The notes beneath the pieces were generated by a model that did not search any database, was not told the DNA's origin, and saw only the letters and a program-made list of their open reading frames with translations. The translations under genes were made by a program, and so were the position numbers. Positions 1 to 13,554 of a stretch of DNA of 64,000 bases are shown piece after piece (within the stretch, counting starts at the first letter, position 1; the number at the start of each line of letters is the position of its first letter). This stretch comes from Paramecium octaurelia (Eukaryota; Ciliophora; Oligohymenophorea; Peniculida; Parameciidae), in the NCBI GenBank assembly GCA_905182995.1, contig CAJJDP010000040.1, forward strand, positions 215,052 to 279,051. Direction: 5' to 3'.

Positions 1-701
<701 letters not shown>

Positions 702-976
702 ATGTATATTATTATTTCATTTACTAAAGTAGTTTTGATTAAATACTATTTACGATTACGTCAGAGTTCTTCCACAATTCGAACATTTTTTATTTAATAA
801 ATACATATTAAATTCATCATTGTTCACGTAATCAAACCTTTTGGACTAGTAGCCTCTTCAGATAGTCAAAAATATCATGAATTTAGAGCAATACTAATTT
901 TATATAAGAATTTCTCAAATATTCTCATTAATTTATTGATGACGATAGTTTATAAAATAACATCTAATAAATTATA

Positions 977-2371
977 ATGAGCCAAGGCAATATATCAAAA
1001 AGAGTTCCTTAGGATAACAAACCAGAAACCAAGGATATTAAAGAGAATATCATCCATGAAAGAATTATGTATATGTTTTCAATATAAAATAGTGGTCCCA
1101 TTTGTAAAGCTCCCGGTTACTTAAAAGATCAATATATTAAACATGGCTACAGAATTAACTTCAAAAACAAGAAGGACGTTATAAAGAGCATGTTTATGTG
1201 GCACAATGAATTGGTCAATATTTGGACACATCTGATAGGTGCTATCATCATAGTCTCACTAATATTTTACCTATGGTTAAATTATGATGATCTCTTTCGT
1301 CATAGAGCAATCCAGACATTTAATGGTACATGAAACTACCATTTATGTAGAATCATTACACAACATCTATGAGCATGCTTTCACTCTGGAATAATAAATC
1401 TAAGAATAATTAGAAAATGGACTTCACAATTTTTAGGATGATATTTAATTGATGCAGATACAATTACATGAAAAGATTGATACTGTCAACAAGTTCTTCA
1501 ATGAAGTGGCTCATCAATATGATTACGAATTTTCAAAAATTCAAAAAAATATTGCTGAAGCCTTTGATTGGGAAAACTTGAAATGGAATTATAATATCTC
1601 AGAAATCATTTAAGATTATAAGCAGAAAGCCACAGAAATTGTTGAATCCAAAGATTTTGATTGGATTGATTTATATTTAGAATTTCAGCATCTCACAGGA
1701 AGACAAACCATAGATGAAGAGAAATTACATAAAATGATATCCAGATGGCCCTTGATCGCATTTCTAGTGTCTGCCATCATTTGTTTAGGATGTAGTACTA
1801 CTTACCATCTATTTTATTGTCTCTCAGAAAATGTCAACAAAGTGCTCATTCGATTAGATTATGCTGGTATATGTTTTCTTGTTTCAGGTTCGACATTTGC
1901 TCCATTATTTTATGGATTCTAATGCAATCTAAAATATGCAATCATATATGCCAGTTTATAAGGCTTTTTTGCTATCATTCTCTTTAGTTTTTGTCTATTT
2001 GATTTTTTCTACACTTAAGAATGGAGATCCTTAAAAAACAAATTATTTGCAGGACTTGGATTTACAAGTGCCATCCCACTCATTCATTTTGCAATCGGTG
2101 ATACTTGTTTAGAAGGATATAGTTTTTAATCATAATTACCTTATTATGCTGCTATGGCCATCTCATATTTGTATCGAATTTATTTATATCTAGATCTGGA
2201 TTGTATATCTATAATATTAGATTTCCAGAGAAGTAAATCCCAGGGAAATTCGATAATTGTGGACAGAGTCATCAAATTTGGCATATTAGTGTAGTGATTG
2301 CAATCTTATTCACTTATGTTGGGTCTTTGAATGCCTATTATTAGAGATTGGATATGCCTTGCAAAGCATGA
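977..2371 (+). CDS. PAQR-family seven-transmembrane protein (adiponectin/progestin receptor, haemolysin III-like)
   Basis: Integral membrane protein of 448 residues after removal of two introns (1326-1350 and 2171-2193). The family hallmarks are present: NELVNIWTHLIG before the first membrane helix, a middle segment with S..YH..F..LS followed by D, and a late FPEK..PGKFD..GQSHQIWH motif carrying the metal-binding HxxxH. Several hydrophobic helices lie between and after these. An unusual feature is an insert of roughly 130 charged, helix-prone residues between the first and second membrane helices (about residues 115-250), which usual PAQR proteins lack. Known family members act as receptors or ceramidase-like hydrolases; which applies here is unknown. 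Convergent with the SAC-domain gene, 131 bases away. Confidence 0.88.
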
Positions 2372-2502
2372 TTATTTATAGATATATGCTTATATATTAG
2401 ATAATCAATTTTGATCCCTTATTGGTTTCGATATAAACAAATAATGGGTTTTTAGTAATATCTTGCTTGGAAGTAAGAGACTTATTCCAAAAATAAATAG
2501 TT

Positions 2503-3757
2503 TCATTAAAGAAGAATTGGCAAATGAAGATTTTAATTAATTTTGTCAATTTCAGCATGAAAATATCCTGATTATTTTAGATCTTCCTTTATTTCAATTA
2601 ATAATTTAGAGAGATTCTCATACTTCATATTTCTACATTCATGATGAAAGTCAAACCAAACATATTTAGATTTTACTGTTTTAACACTGCTCATCATACT
2701 TGTAAAATATTCTCCTAACATTTTTTATGTGCCCTTTTTATCAATTAAATTAAGAATTATTTATAATTGTTATAGTTACCTTTTATGCTCTGATCTAAAT
2801 CTCTTTTATTTAACTACTCCTATGATTGATGTTTTGGGTACCCAATTCAATGTTTGTTATTATTACCAATTAAATGACATAGATCCTCTAGTCTAAACAA
2901 ACGAATATATATCTCTAGACTCTGATCTATTGAGTATCAATATTTATTCATTTTCTGCAAAATTAGTGCAATTCCCATCTTAATCACACCCTCTTTACAT
3001 AAATCTTCTTCCTGAACTGAGAGTCTCTCTTCTGCTCATCATATTTAGAAAGCAATCAGACTATTGATTGAGTTTGCAATATCTAATCAAAACACATCCT
3101 CTTATGTATATGGTTTACCAATATTGTAAGGCTGGTAGATTTGTACTTTAAAATTGATTCAAAAATTTGATATGTTCCCAATTGTATGCAAATCTAGGAT
3201 TTGGAATCTTATAATAGTAGAGTCCTTCACTTGTCTTTTGTTAAGTACCAAATTGAGAGTAATTACCCATTACCTTATCAAAGAGATTAGACAAATCATA
3301 CTCATAACTAAAATATAATGTTCTTGTTGAAGACACACACTTTAGCATTTAGAAATAAGACTAATCATCTGCATGAATACTACAATACATAGGTTAATAG
3401 AATTACTCATTTAATCTTCCATTCGGAACCAAAGGTAAGAAACTTATTTATTCAACTTATATTATTGTCCTTTGCAATAGTTATCTTATCATGTTGCCTT
3501 CTGTAACCAATAACAGATAAGAACAATTCTTTAGTTTAATTAATCCATGATTTGCAATGAATCCTATAGATATATTGGATTTCAATTCTTAAATAAATTT
3601 TATTTCTATTTTAGTTTCGCTACCTATATTAGGTAACTTGAAGTAGAGTAGTTTACATATGAATCTATTCTTGTAAATCAATTAAAAATATTTTGATTCT
3701 ATCTTGATAGCTCTCCAAAAATCGCTTCATGAGCATCAATTGCTTAGCATCCACCAT
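2503..3757 (-). CDS. SAC-domain protein ending before the catalytic CX5R loop (truncated, perhaps pseudogene)
   Basis: About 405 residues if one 37-nt intron (3620-3656) is removed; that intron is long for this genome and the 5' end is the least certain part. The frame matches the N-terminal three quarters of a Sac1-type phosphoinositide phosphatase: a GF..NHGLIKL..CSYLLLVT segment, RRFMQRGCDQDGN, TRGSMSFNW and WFDFHHECRNMKYENL. In the family this last motif is soon followed by the catalytic RxNCxDCLDRTN loop. Here TGA at 2503-2505 comes about 35 residues after it, and I found no catalytic motif in any minus-strand frame down to the PAQR gene. So the protein, if made, should have no phosphatase activity. 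Divergent from the gene at 3971. Confidence 0.72.
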
Positions 3758-3970
3758 TTGTATTAATTTATTAAGAAATAAATAATAATTTATACAATCA
3801 TCTTTATTTTAAATATCTCCATTTATATATTAACTAATAATAGATAATCAAAATTATAATTAGATGAGTTTGACTAAAATTATTAATACGAGATTTATAT
3901 TCGTTGAAATATCATTTGATTATAAATAATTTAAGATTAATTGCACAGATATAAAGATTGTTACTGATCT

Positions 3971-4384
3971 ATGGATTCAAACTTACATGCTATATAAGAT
4001 GAGGAAGACTTTGAAACCCTTCACAATAAGTACAGAGAACTCGTTACTTTTTCTCCAAAAACCAAAAGCTAGATAAATTAGAACAAAAATTTAAAGACCT
4101 TGAAATTAGTTCCATTTCAACTAATTTCTGAATCAAACATGTCTGATCAGGGTAATAAATCAACTAATCACACTTCCTCATTATAACCAATTTAAGTAGT
4201 TCAATCTCTTAATATCCTATAAAATGAGCAGCCTTCCAATAGAAGAACCTGTCCTCTGATTGAACAATCAACCAAGAGTCTCTCACCTACGAAAAGCTCT
4301 TGTGAGTTAGCTTCCGATTACACTTTTAAATTATATGAGGGTTATAAGAAGGTGCGATTTCGAATTAATGAAAAAATTGAATGA
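3971..4384 (+). CDS. Hypothetical protein, 137 residues
   Basis: A single uninterrupted frame from ATG at 3971 to TGA at 4382-4384, with several in-frame TAA and TAG codons. I do not recognise a family. The protein is polar and rich in Ser, Asn and Gln, with a short acidic stretch near residues 11-16 and Ser/Thr-Pro pairs that could be phosphorylation sites. No signal peptide or membrane segment is visible. It is divergent from the SAC-domain gene (213 bases between starts) and convergent with the large coiled-coil gene (82 bases). Confidence 0.6.
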
Positions 4385-4466
4385 CTATCATTTACTATTA
4401 ACATACCCATATTTACTAAAATGAATAATAAGCAGAGGATCTTAACGATATTTATAATATTCATAT

Positions 4467-7400
4467 TCAAAATCGTTATAATGACTATTTCCTATACAAA
4501 TGAGGGTCCGTTTTTGTATTTTGTGTTTGCCCTAAGTAGACGTCTCTTTCGATTGGCCTATTGCTAGCATACTTCTGATCAAGAATATTCTGAGAATTAT
4601 TCATAACCTAAATAATATTAAATATAATAACTGGCAAAACTTTTACTGGCTGCTATTTAAAAGGATTCATGCTCTTCTGATGCTCGTTTTGCCTAATAGT
4701 TCGATCTGTATCTTAAGTAGTATAATCCTTAATGATATTCATGCTCTATCTTTGAGATTTTTACTTTTATTAATCATTTAATGAGCCCTTAGTAATATGA
4801 GAATATTGTTATTGTTTTAATTCATCGTTTTCCAAAATTAATCTCTAAAGATATTATGATTAATCTTCCATCTTCCTCTTCATTGTCTCATAACAATTCT
4901 CATCCTCTAATTCTGATGGTAATTTCATCTAAGGATTACTTTTCAATAATTTTAGTCTAAATCTATTGTCTTTTTCCTTTCTTACCAAATCATTAAATTT
5001 GATTGTTAAAGTATTCAACTATTATGATAAATCCATGATTGTATTCTCATATTTATTTTGTAATTCCTATTCTTTATCTGCAAAATTCATTTACAAACTT
5101 CGAGTAATTTCCTCAATTTCCTACTATAACTAATAAACTTAATTTTTAAATTTGATGGAATCTTCCGAATTCTTTCTATTCTCCTCATCTAAACCCTAGA
5201 CTTGAATTCTCATCTTCTTTATTAACTAATCTTAATCAATCTTCTGTTTTGTCACCTCTGCCAAATCATTCATGGTTTTCTTTCTTTACTCATCTTACTC
5301 TAAAATTCAATAAGCAATAATACTTATGAAAGCTTCCTATGTTTCATTCAAATTAGAAGCCAAATCTTCATTTTGAATACCCATATCATACATCTATTTC
5401 TTCAAAACATCTATTTACCTAAGAATTATGATATATGTTACAATTCATAGTTTTCTGTTATTGATAACAATTTTTGATTTAAGGCTTCATAATCATTATC
5501 TCTCTCTTTAAGTAGATTTTCTAATATCATCATTTTAGATCCATTTTATTCACAAACATCTATCAATTCCTCTATTCTTTTATTCAATTTCTCCATATCA
5601 TTTAATTATTACTCACTCAACAATTCAAAGTGTTTAGCTTTTTCTTACTATTTCTTTAAATTCTTCATTAATTATTCAGAGTGATCCTACTCATATTTAA
5701 TAGTTTATTAATATTAAGTGATGCATTATTCAATCTATGCTTGAACTTCTAATGAATATTATATTTTCATATCTTCTATCTTTTATTCACTTGTCTACTC
5801 TAAATTAGCATATCTCTATTCCGATAATTGTAACTAAATCAAATTAAAAACGTACTTAAGTTTAATTATTCTTCAATTGATTTTCCAAAGTGTCATTATC
5901 TTTCACAACAATATCTAATTTCATTTCAAGATCCTTAACCTTATCATTCTTATCTTTCATTTCTTAACTCAATTCATCTCTTTATTCTTCCAATATCTTC
6001 ACTTACTTACAAATTTCATCTAATCTTAAACCCATCTATTTCAATGCCTACTCCTTAAGATGAATATTTTTAGCCATCTTAACACATTCCGTCTCTTTCT
6101 AACTATATTGACTATCAAAATCTTCTTACATTCTTATAAATATGAATATCTTACTTATTGATTAATGCTTATAATTGATTCATCTATTCTTGTAAGCTTT
6201 AATTCGAGAATTTTAATGTAGATATCATTTAATCTTTTATTTCTATTTCCTTCTTATTCTCCTAAATGATATTCCTTTCTTTCTCCTACCAAATTAATAA
6301 ATTATTATTTAATTCATTTTGTTTCGTCTCCAATTCCATCTTGTATTATTCTAATTCTTTAATCAATTCATTTTCTATTTCTACTCTTTGTCCCTATAAT
6401 TATTCTTAATGCTTTAGTTTGATCTCTTCAATTTACTATTTATTCTTGTTACTCAAATTTCTTAATTCCAGTTCATAGAAATCTTTTAGTTTATGAGATT
6501 CCCTATCAAATTCGATTTATCTATCTTCCATTGTCCCTTATAATATTCTTTATGTTTAATTTAATTATTCATTAACGTCATGCAATTATTTATTATCTGC
6601 CACCATTATATCTAATCTAACTTCTAAATCATTTATTCTCTTCTCTTAAGCTAATATAGTTTAACTCATCATTTCTATTCTGTGGATTTTAGATGCCAAA
6701 TCTGCTTTCACATTTTCATATTCAATCAAAGTTGAATCTCTAACTTTGAGTTCAATTTAAAACTCCATCAACTTCTGTTGTTACTCCTAAATTAAAGTTT
6801 GCAATTCTGACTTTTCAAATTGTAACTTATCAATTCTATTATCAACTTAATGTATTTCACTTTTTCTCATTTCATCAATTTGATTAATTTATTATTGATA
6901 TTTCCCTGCCCATTCTTTCCTAGTTTTATTGATTTCCTCATCTTTCTCACTCTACAGTCTTTTTATTTAATTTTGCATCTGTTCATTTCTCATTGTCAAA
7001 GTTTGATTGATGGCTACAATCTTCTCATTTTCCAACAAGACTATATTCAATTTATCTTCATAATTCTTGGATAAATCCTATAGACTTGCTTAATAGTTTT
7101 GTAGATCATTTGTTAATTTTTCATTCTCTTGAAATTAATCATTGAGGAATGTTGTTAGACGCTCATTTTCAATTACAAGCAATGAAACCTTATTCTCTAA
7201 TTCAAGATTTTTTATCTTCAATATCTTTTAGGCTGCTTCTGTAAAAGACTTCTCAACAATGCTTGAGCCATCATCATTTTCAGTGTTGATTTTTTTGGCT
7301 GATTAAGATAACACACACTTATTATCAGAGCCTTGGCTATCTGGATTCCATTTTCTTTTTGAATTGTCAATTAATACTTCTAATCGAATGTCATAGCACT

Positions 7401-8286
7401 GAAATTATTCTCCTTATGTCCCGATTTACTTTTGTTATCTGATTAAGGTGCTTATTGTAATGTTGCTAGTGATGGAATCGGAACTTTTAACACGTATTTC
7501 GGTGTGGAATGTTGAAATTTCTCTTCGCCCTCTTTAAATCCGCTGCTCTGATTTGCTGACTTGAGAGTTGGTTGAATAAAAGGAGGATAAGGGATCATAA
7601 ATTTGAAATTTTAATTAATATTCTGTTAAGATAACCCAATTATATAAGAATACAGTAAATTCAAATCTCATATTTGTTTCCTATTGAAACAGTTCTAAAT
7701 TGCTTTTACAATTGAAATTAACACCATATTATTCCAAACATTGACTTAGTGAAGATAATATATAATTTTATTTGTAATAAAAACCCTCATTTATGTAATA
7801 AAGATCCAGCTATTGATCTTGATTTATTACAGAGAGAAAATTACAGTTTTATTACTATTTGAAAGGAAAATAGAAGATTGGTAATAACCATTTGGAGATT
7901 AATTGTTAAAAAGAACTAAATTATCTCTAGTAATGATGTTGCATTATTTTCTCGACTAGCAAAGTTAAGAATTTTTGTTCATTGTTATTTTGCTGATTAC
8001 AGAGTTAAGTCGTTCTATTGATGGATAATTTGAAAAATGATTTATATTGTATTATTAACTCATCTAAACTATAACCAATATCCTGATTTACCTTTTCTAA
8101 GCTAAGTCTTTCTTGACTTTTAATAAAATAGGAAAAAATTCTCTTTTGACTTAATTGGATTATCTAATTAAATTCAACTTCAAATCTTTTTAAAATGCTT
8201 GCTAATGCGATATATTAGAAAGAGAATTCGATAACAATAATTTGTTATGGTAATTATTGTAACTCTATGCTGAGATGAAACTGCAT
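4467..8286 (-). CDS. Large coiled-coil protein, about 1232 residues
   Basis: Most of the protein (from about residue 330 to residue 1130) is heptad-rich Glu/Lys/Gln/Leu sequence, typical of long coiled coils of centrosomal, basal-body or golgin type; I cannot assign a named family. Five introns restore one frame: 7623-7653, 7355-7377, 6133-6154, 5834-5855 and 5419-5441. An optional 24-nt in-frame intron may lie near 4610-4640. The first two introns are the least certain: leaving both in also keeps the frame open, and a later start at 7598 is possible. The N-terminal 210 residues are not coiled and contain a helix-turn-helix-looking segment near SLEKVNQDIGYSLDELI. The C-terminus is polar. Confidence 0.75.
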
Positions 8287-8613
8287 CCATGACGCAAGAT
8301 ACTGGAGTTTGTTATCCCTTCTTTTAAACCAATTATTATAAATTCTGTCTAAAAAATGAAATTACTAAAATCGAAAGTTATCTTTTTTTAGATTTCTTTC
8401 TATGAGTGTACTAAAAGTTTTCTTTCCTCGTTCTAAAAGTTTATTATTATTCTCTATATCTCTTATAATACTTCAGAATTTAAATGTTTCTTTTATTTTA
8501 TTTATTACAATAAACATTGAATCTGAAATTAGTAACAAAAATTTTCTATATTTTATTTAAAAGTTCTTTGAAATGCACATGTGTTTTCATAAATTTTGTA
8601 AATAAATTAAAAA
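8287..8613. other. Divergent intergenic region with no gene seen
   Basis: Lies between the starts of the coiled-coil gene and the pseudokinase gene. It is AT-rich with runs of T and TTTTATTTTATTTATT-like tracts. No frame with a start and coding-like composition was found. It presumably holds both promoters, but no specific element can be named. Confidence 0.5.
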
Positions 8614-10809
8614 ATGTTATAATAGAATTAGCCAAAATAAGAGATCAATAATACAATAGATGCGCCTATAGGTTTATATCCGAAGAGATAGTTTATTATA
8701 GAAGGAGTTTTGGGAAGGGGAAAGAACAGTTAAGTATTCTTAGCAAAGCCTGTTTAGTGGGGTACGTTTTAAAATAAAGTGGCTTTAAAATTTCGATAAT
8801 CATATAAAGATGAAATGAAATAGTTATACTAAAAAGTAATCGAATATTAGAATAAGTTTGAAACCTAAAATAATTAAAATGATAATCAATCTAATTTTAT
8901 TAGAATATATGATTAATTTGATTATTCTGAATATTTAGTTACAGTAATGGAAGTAGGATAAAATGATTTAAGTAGTTACTAGAAGAAATATTAAAATATA
9001 ACATTTTAATAGAAATAATTGTTCTGTAAATAGGTAAAATTTAACATTAATTATTAGATGTTATAATCAATTATATTCTTACATTCATTGAATGTGATTC
9101 ATAAAGATATTTCACTTGATTGCTATTTAATGATTGGTCTATCAGTTAAATTAGTTAATTTTGGATTTGCAAACAAAAGAACCAATTTTAAAGGATTTGA
9201 TATCGAGGATGTAATAGTTAATCAAAAATTTAAACCACCTGAAACGTATAATCAAGAATATACTGCAGCAGCTGATGTTTGGTCATTGGCTTGTATTTTT
9301 TATGAAATTATGAAAGGATCATCACTATTTTAGGGTATTAAAATTATTCATATTAAATTAGGTAAAAATTTGGAGGAATTAAGGCAGCAGAAAGAAAATT
9401 AATCTTATATTTCAGAGAAAATAGATGACTTATAAATAACTGATGAATGGAAATAAACAATGAAAAAAATGCTTTATCAACAACCGAATTTAAGGATTTC
9501 TCCAAAGGATGCTATGGAATAATTATCGAAAAAATCTTCAGCTTTTATCATTTAAAAATTTTCATAGCCGAATTTTGTGGCACAATAATAGTATCCAATT
9601 GCTTAATAATCTTAAAATTAATTTAGATAATTTAATTAAGATATTTAATAACCCTAATTGTAATCATCAATAGTTATATAAATTAATGCAATGATTACAG
9701 CTTTAGATTAGCCGAATTCTATCAACTAATTATTATAATAAAAAGAATAATCAAGAAAATTGTTGGTGTCTTTAAAAGATAAAATCTAATAATTGTAAAA
9801 TTAATTCGAAAACAATATTACTTCCTTAGAACCAGTGCTTAGTTTTGATAATAACTAATAAAATCAAAAACCTTAACAAAAAGAATTGCCTCCTGCTGTT
9901 TAATAGAGTTTAGATGAAATAAAAAAAAGATGTTTAGATATAGAGGAAAAATGTATTTCGAATTCAGAATAGGCAGTACTAAATCAAAATTTACAAACAA
10001 TAAATAAAGAAATTGAAATTCTTAAAAATAATACCGAAAATTTAGATAGAAGATAAAAAGAATATTAAGAATTATAATAATAAGTCAATCAGTTAAAAGA
10101 AGGACAGAAAGCAGTTATGAAGTCAAAGATTTTAGAAGAGGAGTTACAATTATTAAAAAAAGAAAATTAAGCAAAGCGGTAAGCTTTGTCACTTCAGAAA
10201 GAGATTGAAACGAGTAATAAAAACATTATCGAATTAGAATAATCTGTATATACCATTAATTACTTATAAGATTAAAAACTAAAATAACAAATACAAATTG
10301 ATAATTTAAAAAAGGAGATCTCAATATATGCTGCTTTAGAGAATGAGATCAAGATATAAGGAGATGAATTATTAGAGCTAAAATGTTAACAAAAGTAATA
10401 TAAATTTTTGGAGGTTGAAATTTAGAATAACGTAAAAACTATAGAATCACTCAAAGTTTCTTGTTAACAATTACCATATGTCCAAAAATCATTTGAGGAA
10501 TAATAGTAGGAAATTGAAAAACTTAAATAGCAGTTGTCCTAATTAGATAATCTGTAAGCGGAAATAAAAAAAAATACAAATTTAATTACATAAATGAAAA
10601 ATAAAAACTATGGATTGACTTAATTGTAGAAAGATGCTGAAAAATTAAAGAAGGAGATTTCCTCACTAGAAAGTGATTTTTAAAAAACAATAGAGACCGA
10701 AAAATAAATAGCAAATCTGTCTGAATAAAAACAGCAATTAAAGGAATAGCAATAACAAAAATTAGAACAAAATAGAAATTAGGAAAAATAAATGTTAGAG
10801 TATAAATGA
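8614..10809 (+). CDS. Protein pseudokinase with long coiled-coil tail, 723 residues
   Basis: The N-terminal kinase fold has a glycine loop (LGRGKNSQVFLA) and the ATP-anchoring Lys in VALKF. The catalytic loop reads HKDISLDC instead of HRDLKPEN: Arg becomes Lys, the catalytic Lys becomes Ser and the metal-binding Asn is lost. The DFG motif is NFG. An APE-like PPE and a DVWSLACIFYEI helix F remain. Loss of the DFG Asp and the loop Asn predicts little or no phosphotransfer, so a scaffold or regulator role is likely. From about residue 330 the protein is a Gln/Glu/Lys/Leu-rich coiled coil. A 24-nt intron (9036-9059) without an in-frame TGA is inferred. The ATG at 8614 starts the frame. It lies 88 bases upstream of, and co-oriented with, the ATG16-like gene. 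Confidence 0.85.
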
Positions 10810-10897
10810 AATAAATAGAAAAGTGAAAAGAGAGAAAATTATTATTTTTGTAATTAATAATAAAATTAATATAAATTTTCAATATTATCTTTAAAAA

Positions 10898-12533
10898 ATG
10901 ATTGACTTAATTGAATAATATAGAACGGAAGATATTCAGCGGTTGTCATAATTGTTTAGCAAGCCAATAACTTAAAGACTGATGGAAGATTATTATAAGC
11001 AGAATGAAAAAGCCATTGAATTTTATTAAGAGCAGAATAGGTTGTATGTAAAAATTGAAGGAATGCAAGAATGTGGAGTGCAGCCAAAGGAGTTGATTGA
11101 GTTATAAATGAGGAATGAAGAGTTAGAAAGATAAAATAGAGATTTATACACAGAAGTTTAAGAAACATCTAAGTAATTAAGGCACTTGAAGGAATAGAGT
11201 GAATTATAATAATAGTGCATAAAGAATCTAGAGGGGGAGAAAGTGGAATCATAAAATAAGATTTTAAAACTTGAAGACATTCTAGAACAAAAGAATAAAG
11301 ATATAAGAGAAATAGTTGAGAGTAGAGATAAATTACTTGTAGAAATTGAGCAATTAACAATTGTGAGAAGTTAATTAGAGGAGATGATGTTGAGAGAGAA
11401 AATGAAGATCTTAGAATAATTGAATGAAATAAATGAATTGAATGAAAGTGTGTAAAGATAAAAAAGAGTATTAGAACAGGATCAGGATAGATTTAATAAA
11501 TAATACAAAGATATTTAGACTTAAGGTAAATTTTAAACTTTAGCTCCTTTGGCAACAGAATAATAATTAGCAAAGAATGCATTCTTAGATGATATACCTT
11601 AAATGGTAGTCAGGAGGTTGAACAAGTTCCACAATGTAGAAATTTATGCGATTGCTTAAAATTTAAATGGAACTTTAATTGCTACTTGTGGAGGAGATAG
11701 AATAATTAGATTATATGATCCATTTAATTTAACTTAGGTTTCATAATATTAGACATCTTCTGATGAAGTTTTTACAAGTGTTGAGTTCTCTCCTTCTTAA
11801 GATTGTATTTTGGTATCTTCAACAGATAATTCCTGTCAATTATTTTATCTGTAGCAGTGGAAATAAAAAATGAGAGGTAGTGGACACGTTGATTAAGTTA
11901 CTTGCTCAACATTTTTGGGTGGAGACAAAGATTCTTGTGTTTCAGGGTCTAAAGACAGATAAATCAAGTTATGGAATATTAATAATTCATTTTGCACAAG
12001 AACTCTGTCAACTGGGAGTCAAGTGTTATCAATCATAAGTGAACATAATGTACCTGTTATTATTTCAGGACATAGGGATGGATCTATCAGAGGATATTCA
12101 TTAAAAAGTGATCCAAAACCAATTTTTTAAGAGAAATCCTTTTTCGATGATTCAGTCACATCTTTATGCATATCGCAAGATAATCATACATTGTTGTGTT
12201 GTTCGAAGGAAGGTTACTATATTAAGTCTTATGATTTGAGAATGAACAAATTATTGAAGACTTATGAACATGATAAGTACATGAATAGTCATGATCATAA
12301 CATGATCACATTTGGACCAGATGAGAAGTATATTATTGCTGGAAATTGTAATGACATTAATTTTATATAACTTAGCTGATAGCAGTCTGATTTCTTGGAA
12401 TATTAATGGTAGATTTCACAAATAATTAACAAAGGGTTAACATGAAGGAGTTGTTCTAAGTGTGTCATTTCATCCTGTTTCTGGATAAATGTATTCTGCA
12501 GATACTCGTGGGAACTTAGTAATTTGGAAATGA
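10898..12533 (+). CDS. ATG16-like protein: N-terminal coiled coil plus WD40 propeller
   Basis: The protein has 535 residues after removal of one intron (12351-12378). Residues about 5-210 are polar and coiled coil, and residues about 235-535 form WD40 repeats with GH/GD..I+LYD, VSGSKDRQIKLW, HRDGSIRGY and DTRGNLVIWK ends. This order and length match ATG16/ATG16L. In other eukaryotes it dimerises, binds ATG5-ATG12 and directs ATG8 lipidation to the forming autophagosome or phagosome. The extreme N-terminal helix could be the ATG5-binding segment, but I cannot verify this from sequence alone. Other coiled-coil/WD40 proteins are the alternative. It follows the pseudokinase gene head to tail. Confidence 0.77.
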
Positions 12534-12590
12534 TAATATATGTTGTTATGTATGTCATTTTAAATATTTAATTATATAGATATATTTATG

Positions 12591-13278
12591 TCAAATTTTC
12601 ACTTTCTTATTGATCGTGTCTCCAGCAATCCAGGTTTGTATTTACTTTTAACATTTAACAAATGCTTCGTATTCAATGTAGTCTACTATGATTTAATATT
12701 TTTCTCCTTCTATTTCAACGAATGCATTTGGAGATGTATTCTAAATCATATGCACTATCAGACCAATTTATTCAGCTGCCAATTGTTTGAGATTATTAGA
12801 AAATTCAACTTTATCATTGTAACTCACTTAATCCTAAGGTTCCTCCTAGAATACATCTGCTCCTGCATCTTTATATTTAGGCACCAATTGTGGTAGATTC
12901 ACAAGAGGTAAATAGTTTCTAACATTTTTCTTAAACAATCTCTCTAATTTCTCTGCCAACTTAGTAATCCACTTTATTATTTGTAATAATATATACGCTC
13001 TATGAACCATTATACAATTTGCAATTATCCCAAATTAATTGGATATCATCCAAACATTCCTCCACTGTTTTGTATGTATTGCTATTTAATTTCCTTTAAA
13101 CAGTCCCAAGATCCATTGGCTTTTTAACAATAGTAATATAGTCATGTAAATTTAATGCCTTGTAATCTACTGGTTGTCTGAATTCCACACTGTCATTTGA
13201 GTCTAGTAGTTATTGAACTATCTGATTTAAGCGCCTTTATTCTTCTTTATTGAGTGGTGTTTGTGTTGTTTTCATCAT
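12591..13278 (-). CDS. Bromodomain-NET (BET-like) chromatin protein, 220 residues
   Basis: The single bromodomain spans about residues 12-110. It has the ZA-loop residues of DYITIVKKPMDLGTVQRKL, a D...IW.NCKLYN core with the acetyl-lysine-binding Asn, and a final helix. The second part (about 145-205) resembles the NET/extraterminal domain of BET proteins, with LKQLAAEQIGLIVHMIQ and a short acidic loop. One 25-nt intron interrupts the frame inside the bromodomain, right after the YNGSQS segment. BET proteins have two bromodomains in animals and often one in plants and protists. The expected role is to read acetylated histones in the nucleus. Convergent with the ATG16-like gene, 57 bases away. 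Confidence 0.85.
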
Positions 13279-13554
13279 AAATAATTTAATATATTGTTAA
13301 ATTTAAGTGGGAAAATAGAAATTGCTTCATAATTTAGAAATAATATTTATATATATAAATTAGAACTCATAAGTTTGGACTTTCTAAGGTTTTTATATTT
13401 TTATATGCTTATAGAGCCAATTCTAAGTTGATTTTTTAATTTATCTCCTATGAATACAACATACTTTATTGATTTTCAACTATCACTTTTGCTTAGACTC
13501 TTTTTCTATGTAAGTGAATTATTCATAAGATTGTAAGATTGTTTGGATCTATAT

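Noticed and set aside
4560-4660. A mandatory 24-nt intron near the 3' end of the large coiled-coil gene
   Set aside because: The frame is open with or without it, so it cannot be decided from sequence and is only mentioned as optional.
10586-11360. Hydrophobic minus-strand frames suggesting small membrane proteins
   Set aside because: They are the complement of Gln/Lys/Glu-rich coiled-coil codons in the pseudokinase and ATG16-like genes, which always read as Phe/Leu/Ile-rich on the other strand.
12588-12896. Plus-strand frame of about 100 codons opposite the bromodomain gene
   Set aside because: It is antisense to conserved bromodomain/NET coding sequence and shows no domain of its own.
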